Assembly (NCBI RefSeq): GCF_003576455.2
Contig: NZ_CP032869.1
Location: 7,006,001 to 7,070,000, forward strand
Length of the DNA: 64,000 nt
Direction: 5' to 3'
Source of the DNA: Mucilaginibacter celer
Lineage (GTDB): Bacteria; Bacteroidota; Bacteroidia; Sphingobacteriales; Sphingobacteriaceae
Shown here piece after piece: positions 41,830 to 49,525 of this stretch. Below the pieces are notes generated by a model. That model did no database searches and was not told the origin of the DNA. It saw nothing but the letters and a program-made list of their open reading frames with translations. The position numbers were made by a program, and so were the translations under genes. The number at the start of each line of letters is the position of its first letter. Position 1 is the stretch's first letter.

Positions 41830-42669
41830 ATGGCAAGAACAACTTATCAGGATTTACTGGACGCTGGTGTACACTTTGGTCACCTTACCCGCAAATGGGA
41901 TCCGAAAATGTCGCAGTACATTTTCATGGAACGTAACGGTATCCACATTATCGATTTAAATAAAACCTTAACTAAGGTTGAAGAAGCTGCTGCAGCTATA
42001 AAACAAATTGTAAAATCAGGCCGTAAGGTATTATTCGTAGCTACAAAGAAACAAGCGAAAGATATTGTTGCTGATTATGCAAAAAGCGTAAACATGCCAT
42101 ACATCACCGAGCGTTGGTTAGGTGGTATGTTAACCAACTTTACTACTGTACGTAAGTCGATCAAAAAGATGTCAAACATCGATAAATTGACTAAAGACGG
42201 TACTTACAGCAATCTTTCTAAAAAAGAGCGTTTGATGATTCAGCGTGAGCGTATCAAATTAGAAACCCTTTTAGGTGGTATCTCTGATCTGAACCGTTTA
42301 CCGGCTGCATTGTTCCTGATCGACGTTAAGAAAGAGCACATCGCGGTTTCTGAAGCATTGAAGTTGAACATCCCAACCTTTGCAATGGTTGATACCAACT
42401 CTGATCCTTCAAACATCGATTTCCCGATCCCTGCGAATGACGACGCTACTAAATCAATCTCTTTGATCACCAGCATCATCATCAAAGCTATCGAAGAAGG
42501 TTTAGACGAGCGTAAACGCGAGAAAGAAGACGAAGCTGAAAAAGAAGCAGTAGCTGCAAAAGCTAAAGCTGATGCTCCTGAAGTTAACGAAGGCGGTAAA
42601 AGAACCCGCAAAGTTGCTGAAGTAAGCGCTGAAGCTGAAACAGAAGCTCCATCTGAAACAGAAGAATAA
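41830..42669 (+). CDS. rpsB: 30S ribosomal protein S2
   Basis: A 279-residue protein: TYQDLLDAGVHFGHLTRKWD, PKMSQYIFMERNGIHIIDLN and RWLGGMLTNFTTVRKSIKK, with SLITSIIIKAIEEGLDERKR later. The C-terminal tail (about 235-279) is rich in Ala and Glu (KEKEDEAEKEAVAAKAKADA), longer than in E. coli, as is usual in Bacteroidota. It lies 18 bp after rpsI, with AGGAGG before the start. A GC-rich hairpin follows it. Confidence 0.98.
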   Translation: MARTTYQDLLDAGVHFGHLTRKWDPKMSQYIFMERNGIHIIDLNKTLTKVEEAAAAIKQIVKSGRKVLFVATKKQAKDIVADYAKSVNMPYITERWLGGMLTNFTTVRKSIKKMSNIDKLTKDGTYSNLSKKERLMIQRERIKLETLLGGISDLNRLPAALFLIDVKKEHIAVSEALKLNIPTFAMVDTNSDPSNIDFPIPANDDATKSISLITSIIIKAIEEGLDERKREKEDEAEKEAVAAKAKADAPEVNEGGKRTRKVAEVSAEAETEAPSETEE

Positions 42670-42712
42670 TCTTACTTGTTAATCCCTTAAGGGAACAACA
42701 AAATATATTAAT

Positions 42713-42745
42713 TCTCTCACCTCGAAAACGGGGTGGGAGATTTTT
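42713..42745 (+). terminator. Hairpin between rpsB and tsf
   Basis: TCTCTCACCTCG and CGGGGTGGGAGA form a 12-bp stem with two G-U pairs around AAAA, followed by TTTTT. It could end the rpsB transcript or act as an attenuator for tsf. Confidence 0.7.
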
Positions 42746-42834
42746 AATATTAAAAATAGTTGCAGGTTAATAATAGCGTAACACGCTTGCGGTAACTTGT
42801 AACCCGATATAAAAAATCTTAAACTCAAAAAAAC

Positions 42835-43686
42835 ATGTCTACAGTACAAATTTCTGCAGCCGACGTAAACAAACTGCGCCAGCAAACCGGTGCCGGTATG
42901 ATGGATTGCAAAAAAGCATTAACCGAAACTAACGGTGATTTTGAAGCAGCTATCGATTTTTTAAGGAAAAAAGGTGCTAAAGTTGCAGCAAGCCGTCAGG
43001 ACAGGGAATCAAACGAAGGTGTTGTTATTGCACGTACTTCGGCTGATTTTAAAACCGGTGTTGTAATTGAATTAAATTGCGAAACCGACTTCGTAGCTAA
43101 AAATGCTGAGTTCGTGGCTTTTGCTAACCAAATTGCTAACGTTGCTGTTGAAGCTAAACCAGCTTCAATTGAAGAGCTTTTAGCATTGGAGATCGACGTT
43201 GAAACCGGCCGCCAGGCAATATCTGAAGCTATCATCGAAAAAACCGGTAAAATCGGCGAAAAAATCGGTGTATCTAAATATGAAGTAGTAACAGGCGAGA
43301 AAGTTGTTGCTTACATCCACGGTAACTTCCGTTTAGGAGTATTGGTAGCATTAAGCACTGATGCAGCCGGCGCTGAAGAAGCTGGTAAAGACGTAGCTAT
43401 GCAAATTGCAGCTATGAACCCTATCGCTTTAGATAAAGACGGTGTTGATGCTTCAGTAATTGAGCGTGAGCTTGAAATTGCTAAAGAGCAGATCCGTGCG
43501 GAAGGTAAACCAGAAGCAATGGTTGAAAAAATTGCTGCCGGTAAACTGAATAAATTTTACAAAGATTCAACTTTGTTAAACCAGGAGTTTGTGAAAGATT
43601 CGTCTAAGAGCGTTTCACAATTCTTAAACGAGGTTGAAAAAGGCCTTACAGTAACCGCCTTTAAGCGAGTAGCTTTAGGAGCTTAA
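42835..43686 (+). CDS. tsf: Elongation factor Ts
   Basis: A 283-residue exchange factor for EF-Tu: QISAADVNKLRQQTGAGMMD, CKKALTETNGDFEAAIDFLR and KKGAKVAASRQDRESNEGVV, with VIELNCETDFVAKN near 75 and the coiled-coil region (IRAEGKPEAMVEKIAAGKLN) after 220. The order rpsB-tsf is conserved; the gap here is 165 bp with a hairpin, so tsf may also have its own promoter. Perfect terminator downstream. Confidence 0.98.
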   Translation: MSTVQISAADVNKLRQQTGAGMMDCKKALTETNGDFEAAIDFLRKKGAKVAASRQDRESNEGVVIARTSADFKTGVVIELNCETDFVAKNAEFVAFANQIANVAVEAKPASIEELLALEIDVETGRQAISEAIIEKTGKIGEKIGVSKYEVVTGEKVVAYIHGNFRLGVLVALSTDAAGAEEAGKDVAMQIAAMNPIALDKDGVDASVIERELEIAKEQIRAEGKPEAMVEKIAAGKLNKFYKDSTLLNQEFVKDSSKSVSQFLNEVEKGLTVTAFKRVALGA

Positions 43687-43693
43687 TTATATT

Positions 43694-43728
43694 AAATCCC
43701 CCGATGAAAATCGGGGGATTTTTTTTGC
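43694..43728 (+). terminator. Terminator after tsf
   Basis: AAATCCCCCGAT and ATCGGGGGATTT form a perfect 12-bp stem with a GAAA tetraloop (43694-43721), then a T run. A strong intrinsic terminator. Confidence 0.93.
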
Positions 43729-43745
43729 TATTTTCTTTTTACACC

Positions 43746-43827
43746 CGTCATTGCGAGGTACGAAGCAATCCCCGATATACAGAGCCGCTCTGTAAAGTTC
43801 GCGATTGCTTCGTACCTCGCAATGACG
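43746..43827 (+). repeat. 25-bp inverted repeat element
   Basis: A perfect 25-bp inverted repeat (43746-43770 and 43803-43827) with core ATTGCGAGGTACGAAGCAAT around a 32-base middle. A decayed relative of one arm is at about 46120-46145 (GCTTCGTACCTCAGCATGAC). It resembles short REP-like intergenic elements. Confidence 0.8.
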
Positions 43828-43844
43828 TAAAGAAATAAATCATC

Positions 43845-44969
43845 ATGCCTATCCTCGCGCTCCACAACCTCAAACTCATCTCTACCGGCGTCATCGCCGA
43901 AGGCAAAGCCGTTTTAGTTCAAAACGGAACCATCATTGATATTATTGACGAAACTGCCATCCCAACGGATGCGGAAAAGAAAAACCTCAACGGCGCATAT
44001 CTTGCTCCTGGTTTTATCGATCTGCAAATCTACGGCAGTGGCGGTAAATTGTTTGCAGGCACACCAACCGTTGAAGCGCTTGAGCAACTGGAAAACGACC
44101 TGTTGAACCAGGGCACAACAGGCGTGTTTGCTACTATCGGCACTAATACTAATGAAATTGTGGAGGCCGGCATTGAGGCGGCAAAGATCTTTCGCGAAAA
44201 AGCCAGAGGCGCTTTCTGGGGGTTGCATTTAGAAGGACCATATCTTAACCCTGCCAAAAAAGGTGCGCATCCTGAAAAGTTTATTAAAAAGGCTATGCTT
44301 GCCGAAGTAAAGGGTTGGGTTGAAAAAGCCGATGGTGTTATTAAGATGATTACTATCGCTCCTGAGTTACAGGACCAGGAGGTAATTGATTATTTGTACG
44401 GGCAGGGCATCATCATCTCTTCAGGCCATAGCAACGCTACTTATACCGAGGGAAAGGCTTTTTTAAACAAGCCTGTGCAAGCAGTTACTCACCTCTTTAA
44501 TGCTATGCCGCAAATGCATCATCGCGAACCGGGCTACATCCCTGCTATTTTTGAGGAAAGGCCTTATACCAGTATTGTAGCCGATGGCATCCACGTTGAT
44601 TTTGCCATGATCCGTTTAGCTAAACGCGAACTGGGCGATAAGCTGTTCCTGATAACCGATGCGGTAACCTCAACCAAAGAGGGCGCTTACCAGCACGAAT
44701 TGCGCGGCGACAGGTATACCATGCCCGATGGTACGCTATCCGGCTCATGCCTTACCATGCTTAAAGCCGTTGAAAACTGCGTTAAACAAGTAGGTATCGA
44801 TTTGGCCGAAGCCGTTAATATGGCCTCGTTATACCCTGCAGAACTTGCATCACAAACAAAAAAAGGTAAAATTGAAAAAGATTTTGACGCCGACCTGATT
44901 GTTTTTAATGCTGATTTTGAAGTGCTTGAAACTATCCTCAACGGTAATTTTTTAACAAAGACAACATAA
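43845..44969 (+). CDS. nagA: N-acetylglucosamine-6-phosphate deacetylase
   Basis: A 374-residue amidohydrolase that removes acetate from GlcNAc-6-phosphate in amino-sugar recycling. Metal and substrate motifs: APGFIDLQIYGSGG, LHLEGPYLNPAKKGAH with the catalytic Glu, SSGHSNATYTEGK with a metal His, THLFNAMPQMHHREPG and the catalytic Asp in FLITDAVTST. It has the family's usual length. It lies between tsf and pyrH, separated from each, with no other amino-sugar gene nearby. Confidence 0.95.
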   Translation: MPILALHNLKLISTGVIAEGKAVLVQNGTIIDIIDETAIPTDAEKKNLNGAYLAPGFIDLQIYGSGGKLFAGTPTVEALEQLENDLLNQGTTGVFATIGTNTNEIVEAGIEAAKIFREKARGAFWGLHLEGPYLNPAKKGAHPEKFIKKAMLAEVKGWVEKADGVIKMITIAPELQDQEVIDYLYGQGIIISSGHSNATYTEGKAFLNKPVQAVTHLFNAMPQMHHREPGYIPAIFEERPYTSIVADGIHVDFAMIRLAKRELGDKLFLITDAVTSTKEGAYQHELRGDRYTMPDGTLSGSCLTMLKAVENCVKQVGIDLAEAVNMASLYPAELASQTKKGKIEKDFDADLIVFNADFEVLETILNGNFLTKTT

Positions 44970-44994
44970 AATTTTAACACTGCAAATTAATCGC

Positions 44995-45002
44995 TATTTT
45001 TG
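44995..45002 (+). promoter_or_regulatory. Putative -7 box upstream of pyrH
   Basis: TATTTTTG matches TAnnTTTG and lies about 90 bases before ATG 45095, leaving a fairly long leader. Confidence 0.35.
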
Positions 45003-45094
45003 GCGAACTACTCCCGTATGAACAGAGCTTTATCAATTCTTGATATAAACAAAAGCAGGTTTCATTCATTTCTATTAATAACAAATCACACCAA

Positions 45095-45799
45095 ATGAAA
45101 TACAAAAGGATATTACTGAAACTTTCGGGCGAATCGCTGATGGGCGGAAGGCAATATGGTATCGACAACAACCAGGTATTGCAGTATGCTCAGGACATTA
45201 AAAACGTTTATGACGCTGGTATTGAGATAGCGGTAGTTGTTGGAGGCGGTAATATTTTTAGAGGCCTGAGTGCCGAAAAATCGGGCATGGAACGTGCACA
45301 GGCCGATTATATGGGTATGCTTGCCACGGTAATTAATTGTATGGCACTACAAAACGCCCTGGAAAGCATTGGTGTGGAAACCCGCCTGCAATCGGCCATT
45401 AAAATGGAACAGATTTGCGAGCCGTATATCCGTCGCCGCGCTATGCACCATTTGGAACTGGGCAAAATCGTGATTTTTGGTGCCGGTACCGGCAACCCTT
45501 ATTTTACTACCGATACTGCCGCTTCGCTGCGCGCTATCGAAATTAAAGCCGACGTAGTATTGAAAGGTACCCGCGTTGATGGTATCTACACTGCCGATCC
45601 GGAGAAAGATCCAACAGCAACCCGTTACGACGAGATCACTTTCCAGGAAGTATATGATAAAGGCCTCAACGTGATGGACATGACCGCCATTACCCTTTGC
45701 CAGGAAAATAAGCTGCCTATCATTGTATTTGACATGAACAAGGAAGGCAACTTTATGAAAATTGCCAAAGGTGAGCATATTGGTACGTTGGTGAAGTAA
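45095..45799 (+). CDS. pyrH: UMP kinase
   Basis: A 234-residue kinase that makes UDP from UMP for pyrimidine nucleotide and cell-wall precursors. Pattern: YKRILLKLSGESLMGGRQYG, IEIAVVVGGGNIFRGLSAEK, ADYMGMLATVINCMALQNAL and LKGTRVDGIYTADPEKDPTA. In many Bacteroidota pyrH is followed by frr; here it is followed by repeats and no frr is in this window. Confidence 0.98.
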   Translation: MKYKRILLKLSGESLMGGRQYGIDNNQVLQYAQDIKNVYDAGIEIAVVVGGGNIFRGLSAEKSGMERAQADYMGMLATVINCMALQNALESIGVETRLQSAIKMEQICEPYIRRRAMHHLELGKIVIFGAGTGNPYFTTDTAASLRAIEIKADVVLKGTRVDGIYTADPEKDPTATRYDEITFQEVYDKGLNVMDMTAITLCQENKLPIIVFDMNKEGNFMKIAKGEHIGTLVK

Positions 45800-45847
45800 A
45801 CCCCACCCAAACCCTCCCCTGAAGGGAGAGGGCTTAAAAAAACTCAT

Positions 45848-46072
45848 GCCGCTGTTGGTGTTGTCACCAAAGCTGTTCGGAAGAAATAAAGAAGCGGGGG
45901 ATTGTGCGATTCCCTCCCTTGGGAGGGTGTAGGGAGGGGTTTCTACACCCTGCATATTCGTCGGGCAAGGCGTAAAAACCCCTCCCTGCCATTGCGCAAT
46001 CCATCACACCCCTCCCAAGGGAGGGAATGAAAAAATCTTCCGAACACCTATGGTGACAACATCAACAACGGC
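45848..46072 (+). repeat. 225-bp imperfect fold-back (palindromic) element
   Basis: The two arms (about 45848-45949 and 45969-46072) are inverted versions of each other. Recognisable pieces are GTTGTCACC, GTTCGGAAG, TCCCTCCCTTGGGAGGG and AGGGAGGGGTTT on the left, and their complements in reverse order on the right, around a loop with ATATTCGTCGGG. No transposase gene is inside, so it is a MITE-like or structural repeat. Confidence 0.75.
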
Positions 46073-46160
46073 TGGGTAGGATATTCTTCAATATGCATGG
46101 CCACTATACAGGGCGGAGAAGATGCTTCGTACCTCAGCATGACAAAGGGCATAAAATAGA

Positions 46161-46200
46161 AAATCCCTGTTATCGAAACTGATCTAACAGGGATTTTTTA
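46161..46200 (+). terminator. Terminator, probably for pyrH
   Basis: AAATCCCTGTTA (46161-46172) and TAACAGGGATTT (46185-46196) form a 12-bp stem, followed by more T bases. It is over 350 bases from the pyrH stop but no other gene intervenes. Confidence 0.75.
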
Positions 46201-46326
46201 TTTTATTATAAGAAATTTATTTTCAGTATATTAGCTTTAAGCATTAGGCTTTACGCCCTCGGCTCAAAAAGAGAATATCACTATAATTTATATATAACCT
46301 ACGCCCTACAAACTATTATGAAACAG

Positions 46327-46356
46327 AAAGGCCGCTCTGAAACAGATGCGGCCTTT
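46327..46356 (-). terminator. Terminator of the M1 peptidase gene
   Basis: AAAGGCCGC (46327-46335) and GCGGCCTTT (46348-46356) form a 9-bp stem just after the stop of the minus-strand peptidase gene. Confidence 0.75.
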
Positions 46357-46378
46357 CACGTTATATATGCTTAATTAA

Positions 46379-48877
46379 TTATTTGGCATCGTTTACTGCC
46401 TTGATGGCATCATCGGCGGCTTTGGCCGAAGCATCGTCTTTCATAGCAGTACGGGCGGTTTTAATGCTTTCCAGCTGGGTAACAATAAACGGAGCGGCAC
46501 CGTAAACTTTAAACCTGATACCAGCTTCTTTTAACTGGCCAATGCCTTGTTGTGCATACTCCGGCTTGTTTACCTTGGCCGTCATATCGGCAAAGCCTCT
46601 GAGGTTATTGAATTTTTCCTGGATCCCGGCGTCAATAAAATGCTGGTATACATAAGGCCACTCGGCATCATTACCATTCGTGGTGTACAGGTTCATGATG
46701 GCCGATGTAAGGGCAGCCCTGTTGTCTTTTTCGAGGCTTTTAGCCAAACTCATTGCTTTGGCAGGATCAAGAGCCGCTATAGCATTCAAAGCAGCACCCT
46801 GTACCGCGTACGATTGGCTTGACAGCGATTGTGTAAACAGATTCATGTTGCCGCTGGCTTTCAATTTACCTAAAGCGCTGATAGCGGCTGCACGTACCAA
46901 TGTGTTATCATCAGTTTGAGCCAATGAAATCAGGATAGGTTGAGCCGGATTGCGGATATCATCTTTAGTAAGGTTTAAAGCTTTAATAGCCTTAACACGT
47001 AAACCATAGTATTTGTCTTTCAAAGCAGCGATCAATATTTTTTGAGCCTCTTTGCGGGTTTGATCGGATGCGGCTGCTTCTATCGCCTCGTAACGATCAA
47101 GATAGTTTGGTGCGTTGAAGTACTGGAATGAAAATTCTTCGATGGTTTTGGCATCTGTTTTCTTGGTTAACAGAATCTTATCAGCGTCAACATTAACCAA
47201 ATCCGGTTTGCCGGCCAGTTGGTAGCTGATCGAATCAACTTTGTTATTCATCCATGCTTTGTAGCGTACTTTTTTACCGCCCTGGTAAACATCAATAGCC
47301 ATTGGCAATTTGAAAGTCTGGCCGTCCTGGGTTTGTTTCAGGTACACGGTTTCGGTTTTGGTAGCCTCATTCCATTTGTAGCTGATATTCAGTATCGGGT
47401 GACCGGCACCGTAATACCATTGGTTAAAATACCAGTTCAGATCCTGGCCGCTGGCTTCCTCAAATGCTAAACGCAGTTGCTGGGCTTCGCCGTTTTTGAA
47501 AGCGTTTGTTTTTAGGTAGATGTTCAAGCCTTTGTAAAATGCAGCGTTGCCTAAATAGTTGCGAAGCATATTTAGGATGCGACCACCTTTTTGGTAGGTA
47601 ACGGCATCAAACACTTCCTCTTTATCGCCATAGTAAAAACGTACCAGGTTTTTGGTATTGGCTCCCGGCGAACGGAGGTACGATTGCATATCGGCATAGT
47701 TATGATCATCGCCGGCATCTTTACCATATTTATGTTCGGCCCAGATGGTTTCGCTGAAGTTTGCGAAAGATTCGTTCACGGTTAGGTTGCTCCAGCTTTC
47801 GGCGGTAACATAATCGCCAAACCATTGGTGAAACAATTCGTGTACTATGGTGCTTTGGCCGGTGCTAAAATAAGCATCCAGCAGTTCACGTTTGGTAGCC
47901 TGTACATAGTCGCCGTGCAGGGTGGCCGAGGTGTTTTCCATGGCACCGCTCACGTAATCGCGCACTACAATTTGCGAGTATTTAACCCATGGGTAATCAA
48001 CACCAAGGGTTTTTGAATAAAAATCGATCACCTCTGGTGTAAAGCCAAAAATCTCCTTGGCGTAAGGAGCGTATTTAGGCTCGAGGTAATAGCTTACTTC
48101 TTTATTCTTCCATTTATCTTTATAAATTTTGAAATCGCCCACAGCCATCATAAACAAATATGGCGAGTGCGGTAACTCCTGTTTCCAGGTATCGGTGCGG
48201 GTGCCATCGGCGTTCGCTTTTTGCGATACCAGTTTACCGTTTGATAGGGTAACGTACTTTGCAGGTACGGTCATGGTAATCTCTTCGGTAGTTTTCTGGC
48301 TTGGCTTATCGATGGTTGGGAACCAGGCCGATGACGATTCGGTTTCGCCCTGTGTCCAGATCTGGGTTGGCTTATCCTTTTCTGTGCCGTCGGGATTAAT
48401 AAAATATAAACCTTTGGCATCGTTAATGGCCGCGCTTCCTTTTGCTTTCAGTTCGTTTGGCTTGGCGGTATAATCAATGTAGATGGTATAGTTTTCGTTG
48501 TTTTGGTATACCTTATCCAGCTTAATTGCTACCGAAAGGCTATCCTCATATTTAAATTTCAGCGGAACGTTTTTACCGTTTTTTACTACCGAGATGCTTT
48601 TCAGGTCCATGCCCTTCGCGTCGAGGCGGAGGCTGTCGGTTGGGTAAAAGTGAGGTTTGAGGGTAACCCATTCTTTGCCGTAGAGGTAACGTTTTTTATA
48701 ATCGAACCGTACATCGAGTTTGGTGTGGATCAGGTCGTTTACTTTGGTAGGTACGGCGCGGTAAATTTTCAGTGCCGGGTCTTCGGGAGCCGGTGCCTGT
48801 TGGGCGTAGGCTGTTGCCATGGCCGCCGTAAGCGCGCACGACAGCATGAGGCGGGTAATTAGTTTGCGATCAGTCAT
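46379..48877 (-). CDS. M1 family metallopeptidase (aminopeptidase N-like)
   Basis: An 832-residue zinc aminopeptidase with a signal peptide (LITRLMLSCALTAAMATAYA), so it is exported. The active site has VHELFHQWFGDYVTAESWSN, the HExxH motif, then NESFANFSETIWAEHKYGKD with the third ligand Glu. The GAMEN-like motif is GAMENTSATL. The C-terminal part contains HEAT-like repeats (KILIAALKDKYYGLRVKAIK, TLVRAAAISALGKLK). It likely trims peptides in the periplasm for uptake. Convergent with pyrH across a repeat-rich gap. Confidence 0.95.
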   Translation of the reverse strand: MTDRKLITRLMLSCALTAAMATAYAQQAPAPEDPALKIYRAVPTKVNDLIHTKLDVRFDYKKRYLYGKEWVTLKPHFYPTDSLRLDAKGMDLKSISVVKNGKNVPLKFKYEDSLSVAIKLDKVYQNNENYTIYIDYTAKPNELKAKGSAAINDAKGLYFINPDGTEKDKPTQIWTQGETESSSAWFPTIDKPSQKTTEEITMTVPAKYVTLSNGKLVSQKANADGTRTDTWKQELPHSPYLFMMAVGDFKIYKDKWKNKEVSYYLEPKYAPYAKEIFGFTPEVIDFYSKTLGVDYPWVKYSQIVVRDYVSGAMENTSATLHGDYVQATKRELLDAYFSTGQSTIVHELFHQWFGDYVTAESWSNLTVNESFANFSETIWAEHKYGKDAGDDHNYADMQSYLRSPGANTKNLVRFYYGDKEEVFDAVTYQKGGRILNMLRNYLGNAAFYKGLNIYLKTNAFKNGEAQQLRLAFEEASGQDLNWYFNQWYYGAGHPILNISYKWNEATKTETVYLKQTQDGQTFKLPMAIDVYQGGKKVRYKAWMNNKVDSISYQLAGKPDLVNVDADKILLTKKTDAKTIEEFSFQYFNAPNYLDRYEAIEAAASDQTRKEAQKILIAALKDKYYGLRVKAIKALNLTKDDIRNPAQPILISLAQTDDNTLVRAAAISALGKLKASGNMNLFTQSLSSQSYAVQGAALNAIAALDPAKAMSLAKSLEKDNRAALTSAIMNLYTTNGNDAEWPYVYQHFIDAGIQEKFNNLRGFADMTAKVNKPEYAQQGIGQLKEAGIRFKVYGAAPFIVTQLESIKTARTAMKDDASAKAADDAIKAVNDAK

Positions 48878-49525
48878 ATAGGGTACAAAAAGTTTGCTTT
48901 TTTACAAGCTATTAAGGATAGTTAATTTTCAAATATACATCCCTGCAGCCAAAATGTTTTGTGCGTAAATCACCTATGACGCGTGGAAGGACAATATGTT
49001 ACGGAACGGGACTGGATTTTAGTAGATAATCAGATAAAACCCGCAGTTCCAATGTCTATGCCTGAACTATTCGGAAAGTAGGTGTGGTGTCTATAATCGC
49101 GAGCGTGGACAACCGAAACTCATATCTGTCAAGCGTGGAAGCCGGACCGTGCAGGCATTCTTTTTCAAACTAATCTCAAAACTTCAATCTCAAACCTCCC
49201 CCTAAAACCGAACACCCGCTGTACGCTTTCGAACAGTATAAATTAAGATTAAATATTAATCTGTTGATTTTTAGATAATTAGATAAATGGCATGCCTTTT
49301 ATCTATCAAAATAGTAGCGTATTGCCTTTCATAAACTGAAAACTTGTTGGAGATGAGCTTAGATGATGGTGTTTGTGATCTGATTTTGAAAACCGACTAC
49401 AAAACTCCACCCCGACAGGGCAGACGTAAACAAAGTAAAATTGATTACAGGGTGCAACCAATAAGTAAAAGCAGTTGTCATATAAAAAATAAAAACAATA
49501 TAAACCGTTTTCAAACCACATAGCC
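48878..49525 (+). other. Intergenic between divergent genes
   Basis: About 650 bases holding the peptidase promoter side (CAAATATA at 48930-48937 is TATATTTG on the minus strand) and the leader of the first permease. A short AT-rich run with TAAATATTAATCTG is at about 49245. No gene is supported. Confidence 0.5.
48930..48937 (-). promoter_or_regulatory. Putative -7 box of the M1 peptidase gene
   Basis: TATATTTG on the minus strand, 53 bases before the start codon. No well-spaced -33 element was found. Confidence 0.35.

Larger units (their letters stand above)
45800..46378 (+). other. Intergenic with fold-back element and terminators
   Basis: A 579-base gap between pyrH and the convergent M1 peptidase gene. 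It has a GA/CT-rich repeat (AGGGAGAGGG at about 45823), the large fold-back repeat at 45848-46072, a decayed copy of one arm of the 25-bp repeat and two hairpin terminators. No gene is supported. Confidence 0.6.
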
